From the NCBI RefSeq assembly GCF_017873715.1, contig NZ_JAGGKM010000005.1, positions 409,529 to 473,528 of the forward strand: 64,000 bases of DNA. Reading direction: 5' to 3'. Position 1 is the first letter of the stretch. Every line of letters starts with the position of its first letter. Both the position numbers and the translations under genes were made by a program. Of this stretch, positions 18,729 through 27,531 are shown piece by piece. This stretch comes from Cytobacillus luteolus (GTDB lineage Bacteria > Bacillota > Bacilli > Bacillales > Bacillaceae_L). The notes under the pieces are model-generated. The model was not told the DNA's origin and did not search any database. It saw only the letters and a list, made by a program, of their open reading frames with translations.

Positions 18729-18751
18729 TTCCTTTTTAATAAAGCAGATAT

Positions 18752-18784
18752 AAAATGTGGCAGGGTAAAACCGCCACATTTTTC
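18752..18784 (+). terminator. Terminator after the UPF0316 gene
   Basis: The arms aaaatgtggc (18752-18761) and gccacatttt (18773-18782) pair perfectly, followed by ttctt. Confidence 0.8.
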
Positions 18785-18797
18785 TTATTATCTTAAA

Positions 18798-18815
18798 TTC
18801 ATAATTTCTGCATAC
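18798..18815 (+). promoter_or_regulatory. Shared motif, copy 1 (upstream of lipoprotein gene)
   Basis: TTCATAATTTCTGCA (18798-18812) recurs exactly at 20622-20636, ahead of the second lipoprotein gene of the same locus. The following bases match at 2 of 3 positions. It is a candidate site for the response regulator encoded at 19933-20598. It lies 71 bases before the chosen start. Confidence 0.5.
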
Positions 18816-18883
18816 TTTTTACATAAAATAAACAGGTAATGATGGTATAAATGATGTATAGCTTTGATAGGGAGTGGGAAGTA

Positions 18884-19912
18884 GTGAAAAGTGTCTTAGC
18901 GATAATAAGTATAATAGTTATAGCAGGATTCCTAGCTGCATGTGGAGACAGTGAACAGAAAAGTAACCTTGCAAAAGAGCCTATAAATAATCAAGAAGAG
19001 ACGTCTCAGGAAGAGTCTAATCAGCTAGGTGAGGAATCAGAAACTAGTGATCCATCTAAAGTTAATCCAATTGAACAGCATCCAAACTTTGAACCATTTG
19101 ATGGAAAAATAGATCATATTCATGGCCTAGGTTATGCAGGCAACCAAAATGCCATTTTCTTTGCAACTCATGACGGCATAAAGGTGTATTCAAATGGTAG
19201 CTGGCATAAAACAAAAACAGAGAATAATGACTATATGGGATTTAATGCGGTAGAACAAGGATTCTTCACAAGTGGTCACCCTGGAAAAGATTCTGGACTA
19301 CCAAATCCATTTGGTGTGTTGAAGAGCTTTGATAATGGTGAAACATTAGAGAGTCTTGGCTTATTAGGGGAAACCGATTTCCACCTACTTGGAGTAGGTT
19401 ATAAATCAAATGTAATTTATGCTTTACCTCCAAACAATAACTCGAAAATGAAAGCGGGAGAACTATATGTTAGTGAAAATCTTGCTGAGACATGGGAGAG
19501 GGTAGAAGCGGAGAATCTAGGTGGAAATCTATTCTTATTTGCAGCTCACCCTACTAATTCAAGTCTTGTAGCAATAGCGGGAGAACAAGGTATCTATTTT
19601 TCAAAAGACAAAGGACAAAGCTTTGAACTAATAACTGAAGGAATGCAAGGAACCACTGTCTTCTTTGACCAAGAGAATCTATGGTACGGAGGATTTGATG
19701 GCAATCCTAAATTAATAAAGAAATCACTCAAAGATGGAAGTGAAATAGAGATGCAACTTCCTGAATTAAAGAATGATGCAGTTATGTACTTGGCTCAAAA
19801 TCCCCAAAATCCACTAGAGGCTGTTTTCTCAAGCTTTAATGGTGATATTTTTATTTCAACAGATGGAGCAAGTTCATGGAAACAATTGGTCAAAAGCGGG
19901 GCACTTCAATAA
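18884..19912 (+). CDS. Lipoprotein with Asp-box (BNR/sialidase-like) beta-propeller repeats
   Basis: The 342-aa precursor begins with a signal peptide ending in lipobox LAAC and a Glu/Ser/Asn-rich linker of about 55 residues. The remaining domain starts at DHIHGLGY and has repeated Asp-box-like turns (SFDNGETLES, SENLAETWER, SKDKGQSFEL, STDGASSWKQ), as in BNR propellers. It should sit on the outer face of the membrane. Enzymatic activity is not evident. The GTG start at 18884 is preferred because GGAG lies at 18871-18874, and it gives a normal signal peptide; the ATG at 18851 would add a charged leader. A response regulator gene follows after 20 bases, suggesting that it belongs to that regulon. 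Confidence 0.75.
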   Translation: MKSVLAIISIIVIAGFLAACGDSEQKSNLAKEPINNQEETSQEESNQLGEESETSDPSKVNPIEQHPNFEPFDGKIDHIHGLGYAGNQNAIFFATHDGIKVYSNGSWHKTKTENNDYMGFNAVEQGFFTSGHPGKDSGLPNPFGVLKSFDNGETLESLGLLGETDFHLLGVGYKSNVIYALPPNNNSKMKAGELYVSENLAETWERVEAENLGGNLFLFAAHPTNSSLVAIAGEQGIYFSKDKGQSFELITEGMQGTTVFFDQENLWYGGFDGNPKLIKKSLKDGSEIEMQLPELKNDAVMYLAQNPQNPLEAVFSSFNGDIFISTDGASSWKQLVKSGALQ

Positions 19913-19932
19913 TAACTTAAAGGAAGAGAAAA

Positions 19933-20598
19933 ATGAGTCGATTATTATTGATTGATGATGAGATAAGGATGCTTCAGCTAGTAACCTTATATTTAGAACA
20001 CCATGGTTTTAAATGCACTTCAGTTAATTCTGGTGAAAAAGGTATCAGTTATCTGGAGGACCATAAAGTTGATTTGGTTTTATTAGATGTTATGATGCCA
20101 TCAATGGATGGATGGGAAACGGCTTCAGAGATTCGAAAGTTTTCTGATATTCCTATCATTATGCTTACAGCTAGAGATACAAATACAGATATGGTAAGAG
20201 GTTTACAGATTGGGGCAGATGATTATATTACCAAGCCGTTTGATGAAGATGTACTGGTTGCGAGAATTCAAGCAGTCTTAAGAAGAACCAAACAGCCAAC
20301 AAAAATAGAAATGAATGGTTTGCTCTGGGATAAGGACAACCATACCATTCACTTTAAAAACAATACAATCCTTCTGACCCCTAAGGAATTTGAAATGCTT
20401 GGTCTTCTAATGAAAAATAAGAATATGGTTTTTAGCCGCGAGAAGTTACTGGAAACCGTTTGGGGATTTGCTGCCGACATAGAGGATCGAACGGTTGATT
20501 CGCATATCCGAAATATACGCGATAAGCTGCGCAAGATAGAATTCCCCATTGAAAATCATTTAAAAACGGTTTGGGGACTTGGCTACAAATGGGAATAA
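19933..20598 (+). CDS. OmpR-family response regulator
   Basis: This is an intact 221-aa regulator. The receiver domain has DDE near the start, the phospho-accepting Asp in VLLDVMMPSMDG and the Lys in ITKPFDED. The winged helix contains TPKEFEML, VWGFAADIEDRTVDSHIRNIRDKLR and WGLGYKWE, each in the expected order. Its partner kinase is probably the one at 22037-23413, separated from it by a lipoprotein gene. The motif TTCATAATTTCTGCA occurs upstream of both lipoprotein genes and is its best candidate operator. Sequence similarity to CusR/CssR-like regulators is general; the signal is unknown. Confidence 0.9.
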   Translation: MSRLLLIDDEIRMLQLVTLYLEHHGFKCTSVNSGEKGISYLEDHKVDLVLLDVMMPSMDGWETASEIRKFSDIPIIMLTARDTNTDMVRGLQIGADDYITKPFDEDVLVARIQAVLRRTKQPTKIEMNGLLWDKDNHTIHFKNNTILLTPKEFEMLGLLMKNKNMVFSREKLLETVWGFAADIEDRTVDSHIRNIRDKLRKIEFPIENHLKTVWGLGYKWE

Positions 20599-20621
20599 AG
20601 ATAGTACTGAATAGCAATCTC

Positions 20622-20639
20622 TTCATAATTTCTGCACAC
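20622..20639 (+). promoter_or_regulatory. Shared motif, copy 2 (upstream of second lipoprotein gene)
   Basis: TTCATAATTTCTGCA (20622-20636) is identical to the copy at 18798-18812. It begins 24 bases after the regulator gene and ends 52 bases before the lipoprotein start, so it could drive a separate transcript of that gene. Confidence 0.5.
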
Positions 20640-20688
20640 ATTGGAGGTAGATTGTACTTATATTGTACTTATGAAAGGGGAAACACCT

Positions 20689-21915
20689 ATGAGAAAATTA
20701 GTACTTCTTTTAGTTCTGTTAGTAGCAATGACTTTAGCAGCTTGTTCATCAAAAGAAGAAGGATCTCAGAAGAATGAAAACCAGGCTACAAATCAGAAAG
20801 AATCAACAGAAAATAATGCACAAAGTAACGATATTAAAAAGGAATCAAACGTTTATAGTACGAAAAATGTTACGAGGCTAGACACAGAAAACATAGTCGA
20901 TACCGCTGTACAAGTTTCTAAAACAATATGGCCAGCTACCCATAACGAAAATAAACCAGGTGCGATCATCCTGGCTCCATCTGAGAATTGGCAAATAGCA
21001 TTGGCATCAGCCAACCTAATACATCACCCAAATAATGGCCCCATTCTTTTTTATGAAAATGGGGAACTACCACAGCAAACAGTAGATGAAATTAACCGCT
21101 TAGCCCCACTTGGAATTAGTGATGGTACACAAATCTTTTTAGTAGTAGGTAATATGGATACTAACATGGAAGACCAGTTAAAGAATTATAAAGTAGAGAA
21201 AATCAGTGGAAAAGATGCTCCTGATTTTGCAAGGGAAATCGATAAAAAATATGCAGAGGTTTCAGGAGAGTACCCCAAAGGTGTAATTATTGTCTCTTCA
21301 GAAGAAGATGCAAAGTTATATTCAATATTAGCAGGAAACTGGATTAGCCATATGCCAGAACCTATTCTTTATGTTACAAAAGATGAGGTTCCACAAGCCA
21401 CTAAGAGTGCATTAGAACTTAGGGGAGAAGGAGCTTCAATCTATATCTTAGGACCAGAAAGTATTATTTCAAAGGATATTGAAAAGCAATTACAAGAATA
21501 TGGTGATATTACTAGAATAAAAGGAAAAGATCCTATTACTTCATCAATTGAATTTGCAAAATTTAAGGATGAGAAAACTGGATTTGGTTGGGGATCAACT
21601 GAGCCTGGACATGGTTTCTCATTTGTATCAACTGGAAATGCAGAGTACGCCATTGCAGCAGCACCTTTTGCTCATTTAGGTAAGCATGCTCCGTTAATCT
21701 GGCTTGAAAATGGTGAAGTAGCAGAAGAAACTCATGAATTCCTTGGAGAGTTACAACCTACATTTAAAGATGACCCAACAACAGGTCCATACAACCACGG
21801 ATACCTTATTGGTTCAGAAGATTTTATTACAATGAAGGTACAAGGTGCACTTGATATCATGCTTGAGATTATCCCTGAAAGCGGTGATGGCCATGGAGGC
21901 CATGGAGGGCATTAA
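20689..21915 (+). CDS. Lipoprotein with cell-wall-binding-repeat-2-like domains and a His-rich tail
   Basis: The 408-aa precursor has signal peptide MRKLVLLLVLLVAM and lipobox LAAC, then a polar linker. The body contains successive alpha/beta repeats of the kind found in CW_binding_2 proteins (for example NGPILFYENGELPQQT, PEPILYVTKDEVPQAT and GASIYILGPESIISKD). The C-terminus is GDGHGGHGGH, which could bind a transition metal. The ATG at 20689 follows GAAAGGGG; an earlier TTG frame at 20641 is not needed. It lies between a response regulator and a kinase gene, and has a regulator-type motif upstream. It may sense or buffer a metal or wall signal for that pair, which is inference. Confidence 0.75.
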   Translation: MRKLVLLLVLLVAMTLAACSSKEEGSQKNENQATNQKESTENNAQSNDIKKESNVYSTKNVTRLDTENIVDTAVQVSKTIWPATHNENKPGAIILAPSENWQIALASANLIHHPNNGPILFYENGELPQQTVDEINRLAPLGISDGTQIFLVVGNMDTNMEDQLKNYKVEKISGKDAPDFAREIDKKYAEVSGEYPKGVIIVSSEEDAKLYSILAGNWISHMPEPILYVTKDEVPQATKSALELRGEGASIYILGPESIISKDIEKQLQEYGDITRIKGKDPITSSIEFAKFKDEKTGFGWGSTEPGHGFSFVSTGNAEYAIAAAPFAHLGKHAPLIWLENGEVAEETHEFLGELQPTFKDDPTTGPYNHGYLIGSEDFITMKVQGALDIMLEIIPESGDGHGGHGGH

Positions 21916-21937
21916 TTCGGACATTCGACATTAAACT

Positions 21938-21967
21938 AAGGGTTGACTCATAAGAGCCAACCCTTTT
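21938..21967 (+). terminator. Terminator after the His-tailed lipoprotein gene
   Basis: The arms aagggttg and caaccctt pair perfectly, extended by tc/ga, with a T-run after. Confidence 0.75.
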
Positions 21968-22036
21968 AAAAATAGAATCGGTTTAGTATTGGTAACCTTA
22001 TAGAAACACTCATGTAAATCAATAAGGGGTAAACGA

Positions 22037-23413
22037 ATGAATAAAATTTCGTATAAATTGGGATTGTTGTTTTTTTCTTTTATTATTCTAGTCGAGGTTA
22101 TCCTTTTTTACTTCTTATACTCGGGATTACTAGATTCTCGTATAGAGGAAGAACTGGCAGCATTAAGAGCAAGAGGAGAAAGTCATCGACACGTTCTGGA
22201 GCAAAGTTTAGATGATATGACGATTGAACATGTAGCTTTAATGGAGTCAGAAACGGATACAGACGTAGTGATTATGACACACGAAGGAGAAGTACTTGCG
22301 AAATCGACTGAACTAACACCAGCCATTCAATCATTAATGCAAACTGAAAGAGGTCATGTTCCATTTGAAGGAATGATTGTCGAGAGTAGATGGGAAACAC
22401 AATCTTATATTGCTTCAGTTAGCCCGATCATCATTAATGAACAATTAGTGGGTCATGTTTATATGTTTAAAGATACGTCATCCATTCAAAAAATGATTTC
22501 CAAACTCCAACATCATTTCATGTTGGTAGGGAGTCTTCTTGTTATTTTTACAATCATCACGGTCTTATTTCTATCACAAGCCATTACTCAACCATTGATC
22601 AGGATGAAAAAAGCGACCGAGAGACTTAGTAAGGGAGATTTTTCAGTTAGTATTAACCATACAAGCAAGGATGAGCTAGGAGAGCTTGCAAACAGCATTC
22701 AGACATTAGCAAATGATTTAAATCATTTGAAAAAAGAACGGAATGAATTCCTTGCAAGTATCTCTCATGAGCTTAGGACACCACTTACATATGTTAAGGG
22801 TTATGCAGATATTGCTAGAAGAAAGGGAATTAGTGAAGAAGAACGAAATAAATATTTACACATCATCTATGAGGAATCAGAACATCTTTCAAGTCTAGTT
22901 AAAGATTTATTTGAGTTAGCAAAAATAGATCAGCATTCGTTCGTAATTAAAAAGGAAAAAGTAAGTATGTGTGAATTTATTAAGAACCTTACACAAAAGA
23001 TAGAGCCAGCCCTTCATAAAAAGAAGATTAATTTAATAGTAACGTGTCCAACAGGGATATATGCAAACTTAGATCGTTCAAGATTCGAACAAGTCATGAT
23101 AAATCTATTAGATAATGCACTAAAATACTCAAGTAGTGAGAGTACGGTTACTCTAAAAGTTAAGGTAAATGATGTTACAAATAAACTAACCATTTCTGTA
23201 GAAGATGAGGGGATAGGTATCCCTGAATCAGAAATTCCACTTATCTTCAATCGATTTCACCGTGTTGAAAAGTCTAGGTCAAGGGAAAGTGGAGGAACTG
23301 GCCTTGGACTATCGATTGTAAAGGAAATAGTTGAAGCGCATGGTGGAAAAGTGTTTGTTGATAGTCAATATGGTAAAGGCACTGTAATAACAATTGAAAT
23401 AGACCAGTTCTAA
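22037..23413 (+). CDS. Membrane sensor histidine kinase
   Basis: This 458-aa kinase has two spans (about 10-30 and 162-182) around an extracellular sensor of about 130 residues, a HAMP linker, HisKA with ISHELRTPLTYVKGY, and an ATPase domain (NLLDNALKYS, DEGIGI, GGTGLGLSIV). It probably partners the regulator at 19933-20598. The pair is split by the lipoprotein gene and a terminator, so the kinase may have its own promoter. The sensor region is acidic and Met-poor, giving no clear hint of copper binding. Confidence 0.88.
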   Translation: MNKISYKLGLLFFSFIILVEVILFYFLYSGLLDSRIEEELAALRARGESHRHVLEQSLDDMTIEHVALMESETDTDVVIMTHEGEVLAKSTELTPAIQSLMQTERGHVPFEGMIVESRWETQSYIASVSPIIINEQLVGHVYMFKDTSSIQKMISKLQHHFMLVGSLLVIFTIITVLFLSQAITQPLIRMKKATERLSKGDFSVSINHTSKDELGELANSIQTLANDLNHLKKERNEFLASISHELRTPLTYVKGYADIARRKGISEEERNKYLHIIYEESEHLSSLVKDLFELAKIDQHSFVIKKEKVSMCEFIKNLTQKIEPALHKKKINLIVTCPTGIYANLDRSRFEQVMINLLDNALKYSSSESTVTLKVKVNDVTNKLTISVEDEGIGIPESEIPLIFNRFHRVEKSRSRESGGTGLGLSIVKEIVEAHGGKVFVDSQYGKGTVITIEIDQF

Positions 23414-23498
23414 GATTATGGAAGTATTGCCAACTTTCCTTACATTTGTTTAACTATTATAGAAAGAGAAAATTTTTTGAATCATTGGGGTGGGAATA

Positions 23499-24128
23499 AT
23501 GAACAACCAAGACAAGACGATAAAGCTTGCAGTAAACGGCGGAATTGGATTTGGAGCAAAATTAAATGCTAAACAGCTATTTGCACTTGCAAAGTATATA
23601 AAAGAAGACAGTGAAATTGAGCTAACCACCTTCCAACAACTATATATAGAAGTTTTAGAAAGCCAAGGAAGTACTGTAAAGGAAGAGTTTGAAAATGTAG
23701 GGTTATCTATATATCCTGTAGGTCCGTATGTAAAAAGTCTTCGTACATGTGGATTTTGTAAAGGAGCAGAAGAAGAGGGAATGCCTGTTGCAATTGAATT
23801 GAATAAGCGAATTGCAGGTATTGAAGTACCATGGCCGCTAAGACCGGCTTACACTGGGTGCCCTAACGCGTGTGGTGAACCATTAGTAAACGACATCGGG
23901 GTAATTAAAAGAAATGAAGGGTATGACCTATACATCGGTGGAAAAGCTTCAGGTGAAAATGCTAGAACCGCATTTAAATTCAAAGAGGGTCTTACTCCAG
24001 ATGAATTATTTGAAACCGTTGAGAAGCTGTTAGAAGTGTACAAAAGCAACGCTAAAAAACGAGAAGCTTTTTGGAAGTTCATTAACCGTTTTGGTTTCGA
24101 AAATATTCAGAATGCAGTAGGTGCATAA
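23499..24128 (+). CDS. Siroheme/4Fe-4S nitrite-sulfite reductase-like protein, half-length
   Basis: This 209-aa protein resembles one half of a nitrite/sulfite reductase: an N-terminal ferredoxin-like half-domain with a GGIGFGAKL start, then a 4Fe-4S/siroheme-type domain. Cysteines occur as CGFC near residue 83 and CPNAC near residue 122. Full assimilatory reductases have two such repeats and about 500 residues, so this is a small single-unit form. Small relatives are of uncertain function and may act in redox or tetrapyrrole reactions. The ATG at 23499 is preferred over GTG at 23490, because GGGGTGGGA precedes it. Confidence 0.7.
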   Translation: MNNQDKTIKLAVNGGIGFGAKLNAKQLFALAKYIKEDSEIELTTFQQLYIEVLESQGSTVKEEFENVGLSIYPVGPYVKSLRTCGFCKGAEEEGMPVAIELNKRIAGIEVPWPLRPAYTGCPNACGEPLVNDIGVIKRNEGYDLYIGGKASGENARTAFKFKEGLTPDELFETVEKLLEVYKSNAKKREAFWKFINRFGFENIQNAVGA

Positions 24129-24171
24129 GGGTGCGATATCGGACTCTTTTTTAATGAAAGTAGGAGTCACT

Positions 24172-24714
24172 ATGTTAGAGACACTGGCTTATATAGCAAA
24201 TAGTATTAATGAAAAGAACATCACTTGGGGAGTTGGGGGTTCTTTATTACTGTACTTTCATCAACTAGTGAAGGATCCGAATGATATTGATTTATTGGTT
24301 AGTGAAAACGATGCATTGACCTTAATAAAAACACTAAATGAATTAGGTTCATCAAGAGAAGCATATAGCACGTATCCGTTTTGCACTAAATATTTTTCTA
24401 CATTGATTGTGAATACAACTGAAATTGATGTTATGGGTGGGTTTTGTATTCAGCATCCAGTTGGAAAATACAAATTAGAATTTGATGAAAAGTCAGTTGT
24501 GGATTACATTACAATTAATAAAAGTAAGGTTCCATTGACAGCACTTGAAGATTGGTTCGTCTTATATCAGTTAATGCCTAATAAACAAGAAAAGGTAGCG
24601 TTGCTAGAAAACTACTTTTCTAAAAATGGCATTAAGCATCCTTATTTTTTTGAGAAAGCCCTTCAACAACCATTACCAGTTGGCGTAAGAGAGAAAATTG
24701 AAAACCTAATGTGA
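24172..24714 (+). CDS. Nucleotidyltransferase-fold protein (AbiEii/MNT-like)
   Basis: This 180-aa protein contains GVGGSLLLYFHQ followed by DPNDIDLLV, the GG/S and DxD pattern of minimal nucleotidyltransferases. A later acidic residue in TEIDVMGG may complete the metal site. Small stand-alone members are often annotated as hypothetical; some resemble the toxin half of type IV systems, but there is no antitoxin-like neighbour. AGGAG lies 7 bases before the ATG at 24172; the longer frame from 24121 overlaps the preceding gene and was rejected. Confidence 0.6.
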   Translation: MLETLAYIANSINEKNITWGVGGSLLLYFHQLVKDPNDIDLLVSENDALTLIKTLNELGSSREAYSTYPFCTKYFSTLIVNTTEIDVMGGFCIQHPVGKYKLEFDEKSVVDYITINKSKVPLTALEDWFVLYQLMPNKQEKVALLENYFSKNGIKHPYFFEKALQQPLPVGVREKIENLM

Positions 24715-24790
24715 GGTAAAAGTTTCCTTGAGAACTGCCCTTTCTTTTATGTTGACTTCTACGAAATAAAAGTGTATGATAATAAACGTA

Positions 24791-25231
24791 GACAACAACT
24801 TCATACAACCAGAGAGAATCGCACAGATATTTGTCTGTGAGGAAAGTCCGTGCTCGCACAGGCTGAGATGCCTGTAGTGTTCGTGCCTAGCGAAAAAATA
24901 AGCTAGGGCAGTCTGGCAAGCGCTGGATTGACGGCAGGGAAAATACCTAAGTCCCTTCTTAGGAGAGGATATGGTATGAATACCTTGAAAGTGCCACAGT
25001 GACGGAGCTTTGAGGGAAACCTTAAAGGTGGAACGAGGTAAACCCCACGAGCGAGAAACCCAAATTAGGTAGGGGAAGTGTCAGAAGGGAACTAATAACC
25101 AACTGACGCCATAACTCTAATGTTATGAGATAGATGATTCTCCATCATGTGCGAGAAGTAACTCTTCGCTTGCAGCACTAGATGAACAAAACACGGCTTA
25201 CGAGGATTGTATGATTAAAAGTCTGTTGTTG
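24791..25231 (+). ncRNA. rnpB: RNase P RNA, class B
   Basis: Conserved blocks are present in order: gaggaaagtccgtgctcgcac, the gtgcctagcg block, gtgccacagtgacgga, cgagcgagaaacccaaat and ggcttacgagg. The 5' and 3' ends pair (tcatacaa with ttgtatga, and caacaac with gttgttg), forming P1. The layout is the Bacillus-type class B ribozyme, which cleaves tRNA 5' leaders together with RnpA. The ends are estimated from P1 to within a few bases. It is followed by a strong terminator. Confidence 0.95.
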
Positions 25232-25250
25232 ATTAAAATTAATGTTGCCA

Positions 25251-25277
25251 AAAGACACCAACCTAGGTGTCTTTTTT
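25251..25277 (+). terminator. Terminator of rnpB
   Basis: The arms aaagacacc and ggtgtcttt with a T6 tail lie about 20 bases after the RNA. Confidence 0.85.
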
Positions 25278-25372
25278 GTATTTACATACCATATTATTTT
25301 TAAATACTTTTTCCCAATCGCGTGCTAAAATACATTGAATAGATTTAGATTTTGTTATAGGAGAAAACAATT

Positions 25373-26206
25373 ATGGATATTAACTTAATTGAATTACTGA
25401 AGGCACTCATTCTAGGTATTGTCGAAGGATTAACAGAGTTCGCTCCTGTTTCTTCAACAGGCCATATGGTCATAGTTGATGACATGTGGCTTCAGTCTGA
25501 GGAATTCTTAACTAAATATGTAGCCAATACCTTTAAGGTTGTAATCCAATTAGGCTCTATTTTAGCAGTTGTTGTCATCTTTAGGGAACGTTTTATTGAA
25601 ATGTTAGGGTTACGAGGGCGAAAAGTTAAGGGAGCAACCGAAAATAAGCTCAAATTATCTCATGTAATTGTAGGTCTACTACCAGCTGGTGTGTTAGGTT
25701 TACTTTTCGAAGATTATATTGATGAATATTTATTTACAATAGAAACCGTTTTAATTGGTTTGGTCATTGGTGCAGTATTTATGATTATTGCTGACCGAGT
25801 AAGTGGAAAAAGAGAGGTTGTTGAAACGGTCGATCAGATTACTTACAAGCAAGCATTAACGATTGGTGCAATTCAATGTTTATCACTATGGCCAGGCTTT
25901 TCAAGATCTGGAGCAACGATATCCGGTGGTGTTCTCTTAGGACTTAGTCATCGTGCAGCAGCAGATTTCACATTTATTATGGCGGTTCCAATCATGGTTG
26001 GAGCAAGTGGAATTTCTTTTATCAAAAATATTGAGTACTTTACATTAGATGCTTTCCCATTTTTTATTGTAGGCTTTATCAGTGCGTTTATTTTTGCACT
26101 TATTTCAATCCGCTTCTTTTTAAAACTAATTAATAAGATTAAGTTAGTTCCCTTTGCAATATATCGAATTGTATTAGCTGGAGTTATCTATATTGTGTAT
26201 TTTTAA
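25373..26206 (+). CDS. uppP: Undecaprenyl-diphosphate phosphatase
   Basis: This 277-aa BacA/UppP-family membrane enzyme has the active-site blocks GIVEGLTEFAPVSSTGHM (residues about 15-32) and WPGFSRSGATISGG (about 172-185), and seven to eight hydrophobic spans. It removes one phosphate from undecaprenyl pyrophosphate to recycle the lipid carrier of wall synthesis, and gives bacitracin resistance when abundant. AGGAG precedes the ATG. The LTEF(A)PVSS block has Ala where many members have Leu, a minor change. It is monocistronic, with a terminator at 26211-26240. Confidence 0.95.
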   Translation: MDINLIELLKALILGIVEGLTEFAPVSSTGHMVIVDDMWLQSEEFLTKYVANTFKVVIQLGSILAVVVIFRERFIEMLGLRGRKVKGATENKLKLSHVIVGLLPAGVLGLLFEDYIDEYLFTIETVLIGLVIGAVFMIIADRVSGKREVVETVDQITYKQALTIGAIQCLSLWPGFSRSGATISGGVLLGLSHRAAADFTFIMAVPIMVGASGISFIKNIEYFTLDAFPFFIVGFISAFIFALISIRFFLKLINKIKLVPFAIYRIVLAGVIYIVYF

Positions 26207-26210
26207 GTTG

Positions 26211-26240
26211 AGAGACCTTCCTACTGGAGGGTCTCTTTTC
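26211..26240 (+). terminator. Terminator of uppP
   Basis: agagaccttc pairs with gagggtctct (one G-T pair), followed by tttt. Confidence 0.8.
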
Positions 26241-26356
26241 TATTTAATGGTAAAAATAAGGCTTAGGTCTTATTACAGAATTAGCCTGAGGTTGGTGTGG
26301 AAAATCATCCGCATTATGTATTCTTAAATTACATACTGTTTGAAAGGTTGATGAAG

Positions 26357-27499
26357 ATGAAAAAGGTTTTGTTTTTCCCTTTGCTAAGAATGCCATCAGG
26401 TCATCATCAGGTTGCTGATACAGTTGCTGAATACTTGGAAAAGTACGAAGGGGATATTGAGTGTAAAAAGATTGATTTGCTGAGTGAATGGAACCCACTT
26501 GTCGAAAGCATCGTGACTAAAACATACCTTGAGTGGATTCATTATATGCCTGAAACATATGCTTGGGTTTATAAGCAAATGGCATGTAAAGCTAATACAA
26601 ACCGATCTTATAAGTACTATGAATTCTTATTTTTAAAAAAGATGAAAAGAATACTTGAAGAAGAGAATCCAGATCTCATCATTTGTACTCACGGTTTTCC
26701 TTCATATATTTTAAATCAGCTTAAAAATAAAAATGAATGTGACATCCCAGTTATTAATGTTTATACTGATTTTTTCATCAATGACGTTTGGGGGAAAAGG
26801 AATATTGACTACCATTTCGTCCCAACTGAAGATGCTAAGATAGAGCTAATAAAGAAGTATAAATTGTCAGAAGCAAGTGTTTCCGTTACAGGTATACCTG
26901 TTAGTAGACAGTTTTATCAAGTAAAAAAAAATCCTGAGAAGAAAAGCCATAAAATAAGAGTACTCGTATCAGGCGGAAGTGTTGGTTTGGGGAACATTTT
27001 TCAATTGCTAACGCAAACGAGGAAGGATGATATTGAATATTTCGTTCTTTGTGGAAAAAATAAGAATCTATATCAAAAAATCGCAAATCTTAATTGTAAT
27101 AACATTCATCCTTTATCCTATATTTCATCACGTGAAAAAATGAATGAATTATATGACAAGGTTGATGCAGTCATTACAAAACCTGGTGGGGTGACAATTA
27201 GTGAAGCCCTTAAAAAGGAACTTCCGATTTTTATTCATTCGGCTCTCCCAGGTCAAGAGGAAATCAACTTAAAGTTACTTGCCGAGCTAAAGCTAGTACA
27301 ACTACTTGAGGCAGATCAACTAATTGAAGATCAGTTAATCAACTATTTCAATAATCCGGAATTAGTAAGTGGGTTTAATCATGCTTTACAAGAATATTTA
27401 ATCGAAGTAAGTTCAGGTCATCCGGTAAAAATCTCGAGCTTTATTCACTCATTAATGAATTCAACAAATACATCACTAAATCGAAGGTGTGTCCTTTAA
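26357..27499 (+). CDS. Diacylglycerol/MGDG-synthase-type glycosyltransferase (GT28)
   Basis: This 380-aa protein begins MKKVLFFPLLRMPSGHHQVA, the N-terminal signature of MGDG synthase/UgtP-like enzymes, and has the GT28 C-terminal donor-binding block VDAVITKPGGVTISEAL. Such enzymes transfer sugars to diacylglycerol to make glycolipids on the inner membrane face. It more closely resembles the shorter YkoN-type branch than UgtP. AAAGG lies 9 bases before the ATG at 26357; the start at 26297 would put this site inside the gene. DedA and patatin genes follow closely, suggesting a membrane-lipid operon. Confidence 0.82.
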   Translation: MKKVLFFPLLRMPSGHHQVADTVAEYLEKYEGDIECKKIDLLSEWNPLVESIVTKTYLEWIHYMPETYAWVYKQMACKANTNRSYKYYEFLFLKKMKRILEEENPDLIICTHGFPSYILNQLKNKNECDIPVINVYTDFFINDVWGKRNIDYHFVPTEDAKIELIKKYKLSEASVSVTGIPVSRQFYQVKKNPEKKSHKIRVLVSGGSVGLGNIFQLLTQTRKDDIEYFVLCGKNKNLYQKIANLNCNNIHPLSYISSREKMNELYDKVDAVITKPGGVTISEALKKELPIFIHSALPGQEEINLKLLAELKLVQLLEADQLIEDQLINYFNNPELVSGFNHALQEYLIEVSSGHPVKISSFIHSLMNSTNTSLNRRCVL

Positions 27500-27531
27500 C
27501 CTAATAAATAATGGGAAGTGGGAGAAAGGCA

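Noticed and set aside
24172..24714. Type IV toxin-antitoxin (AbiEii) locus
   Set aside because: No antitoxin-like neighbour, and the protein is shorter than typical AbiEii toxins.
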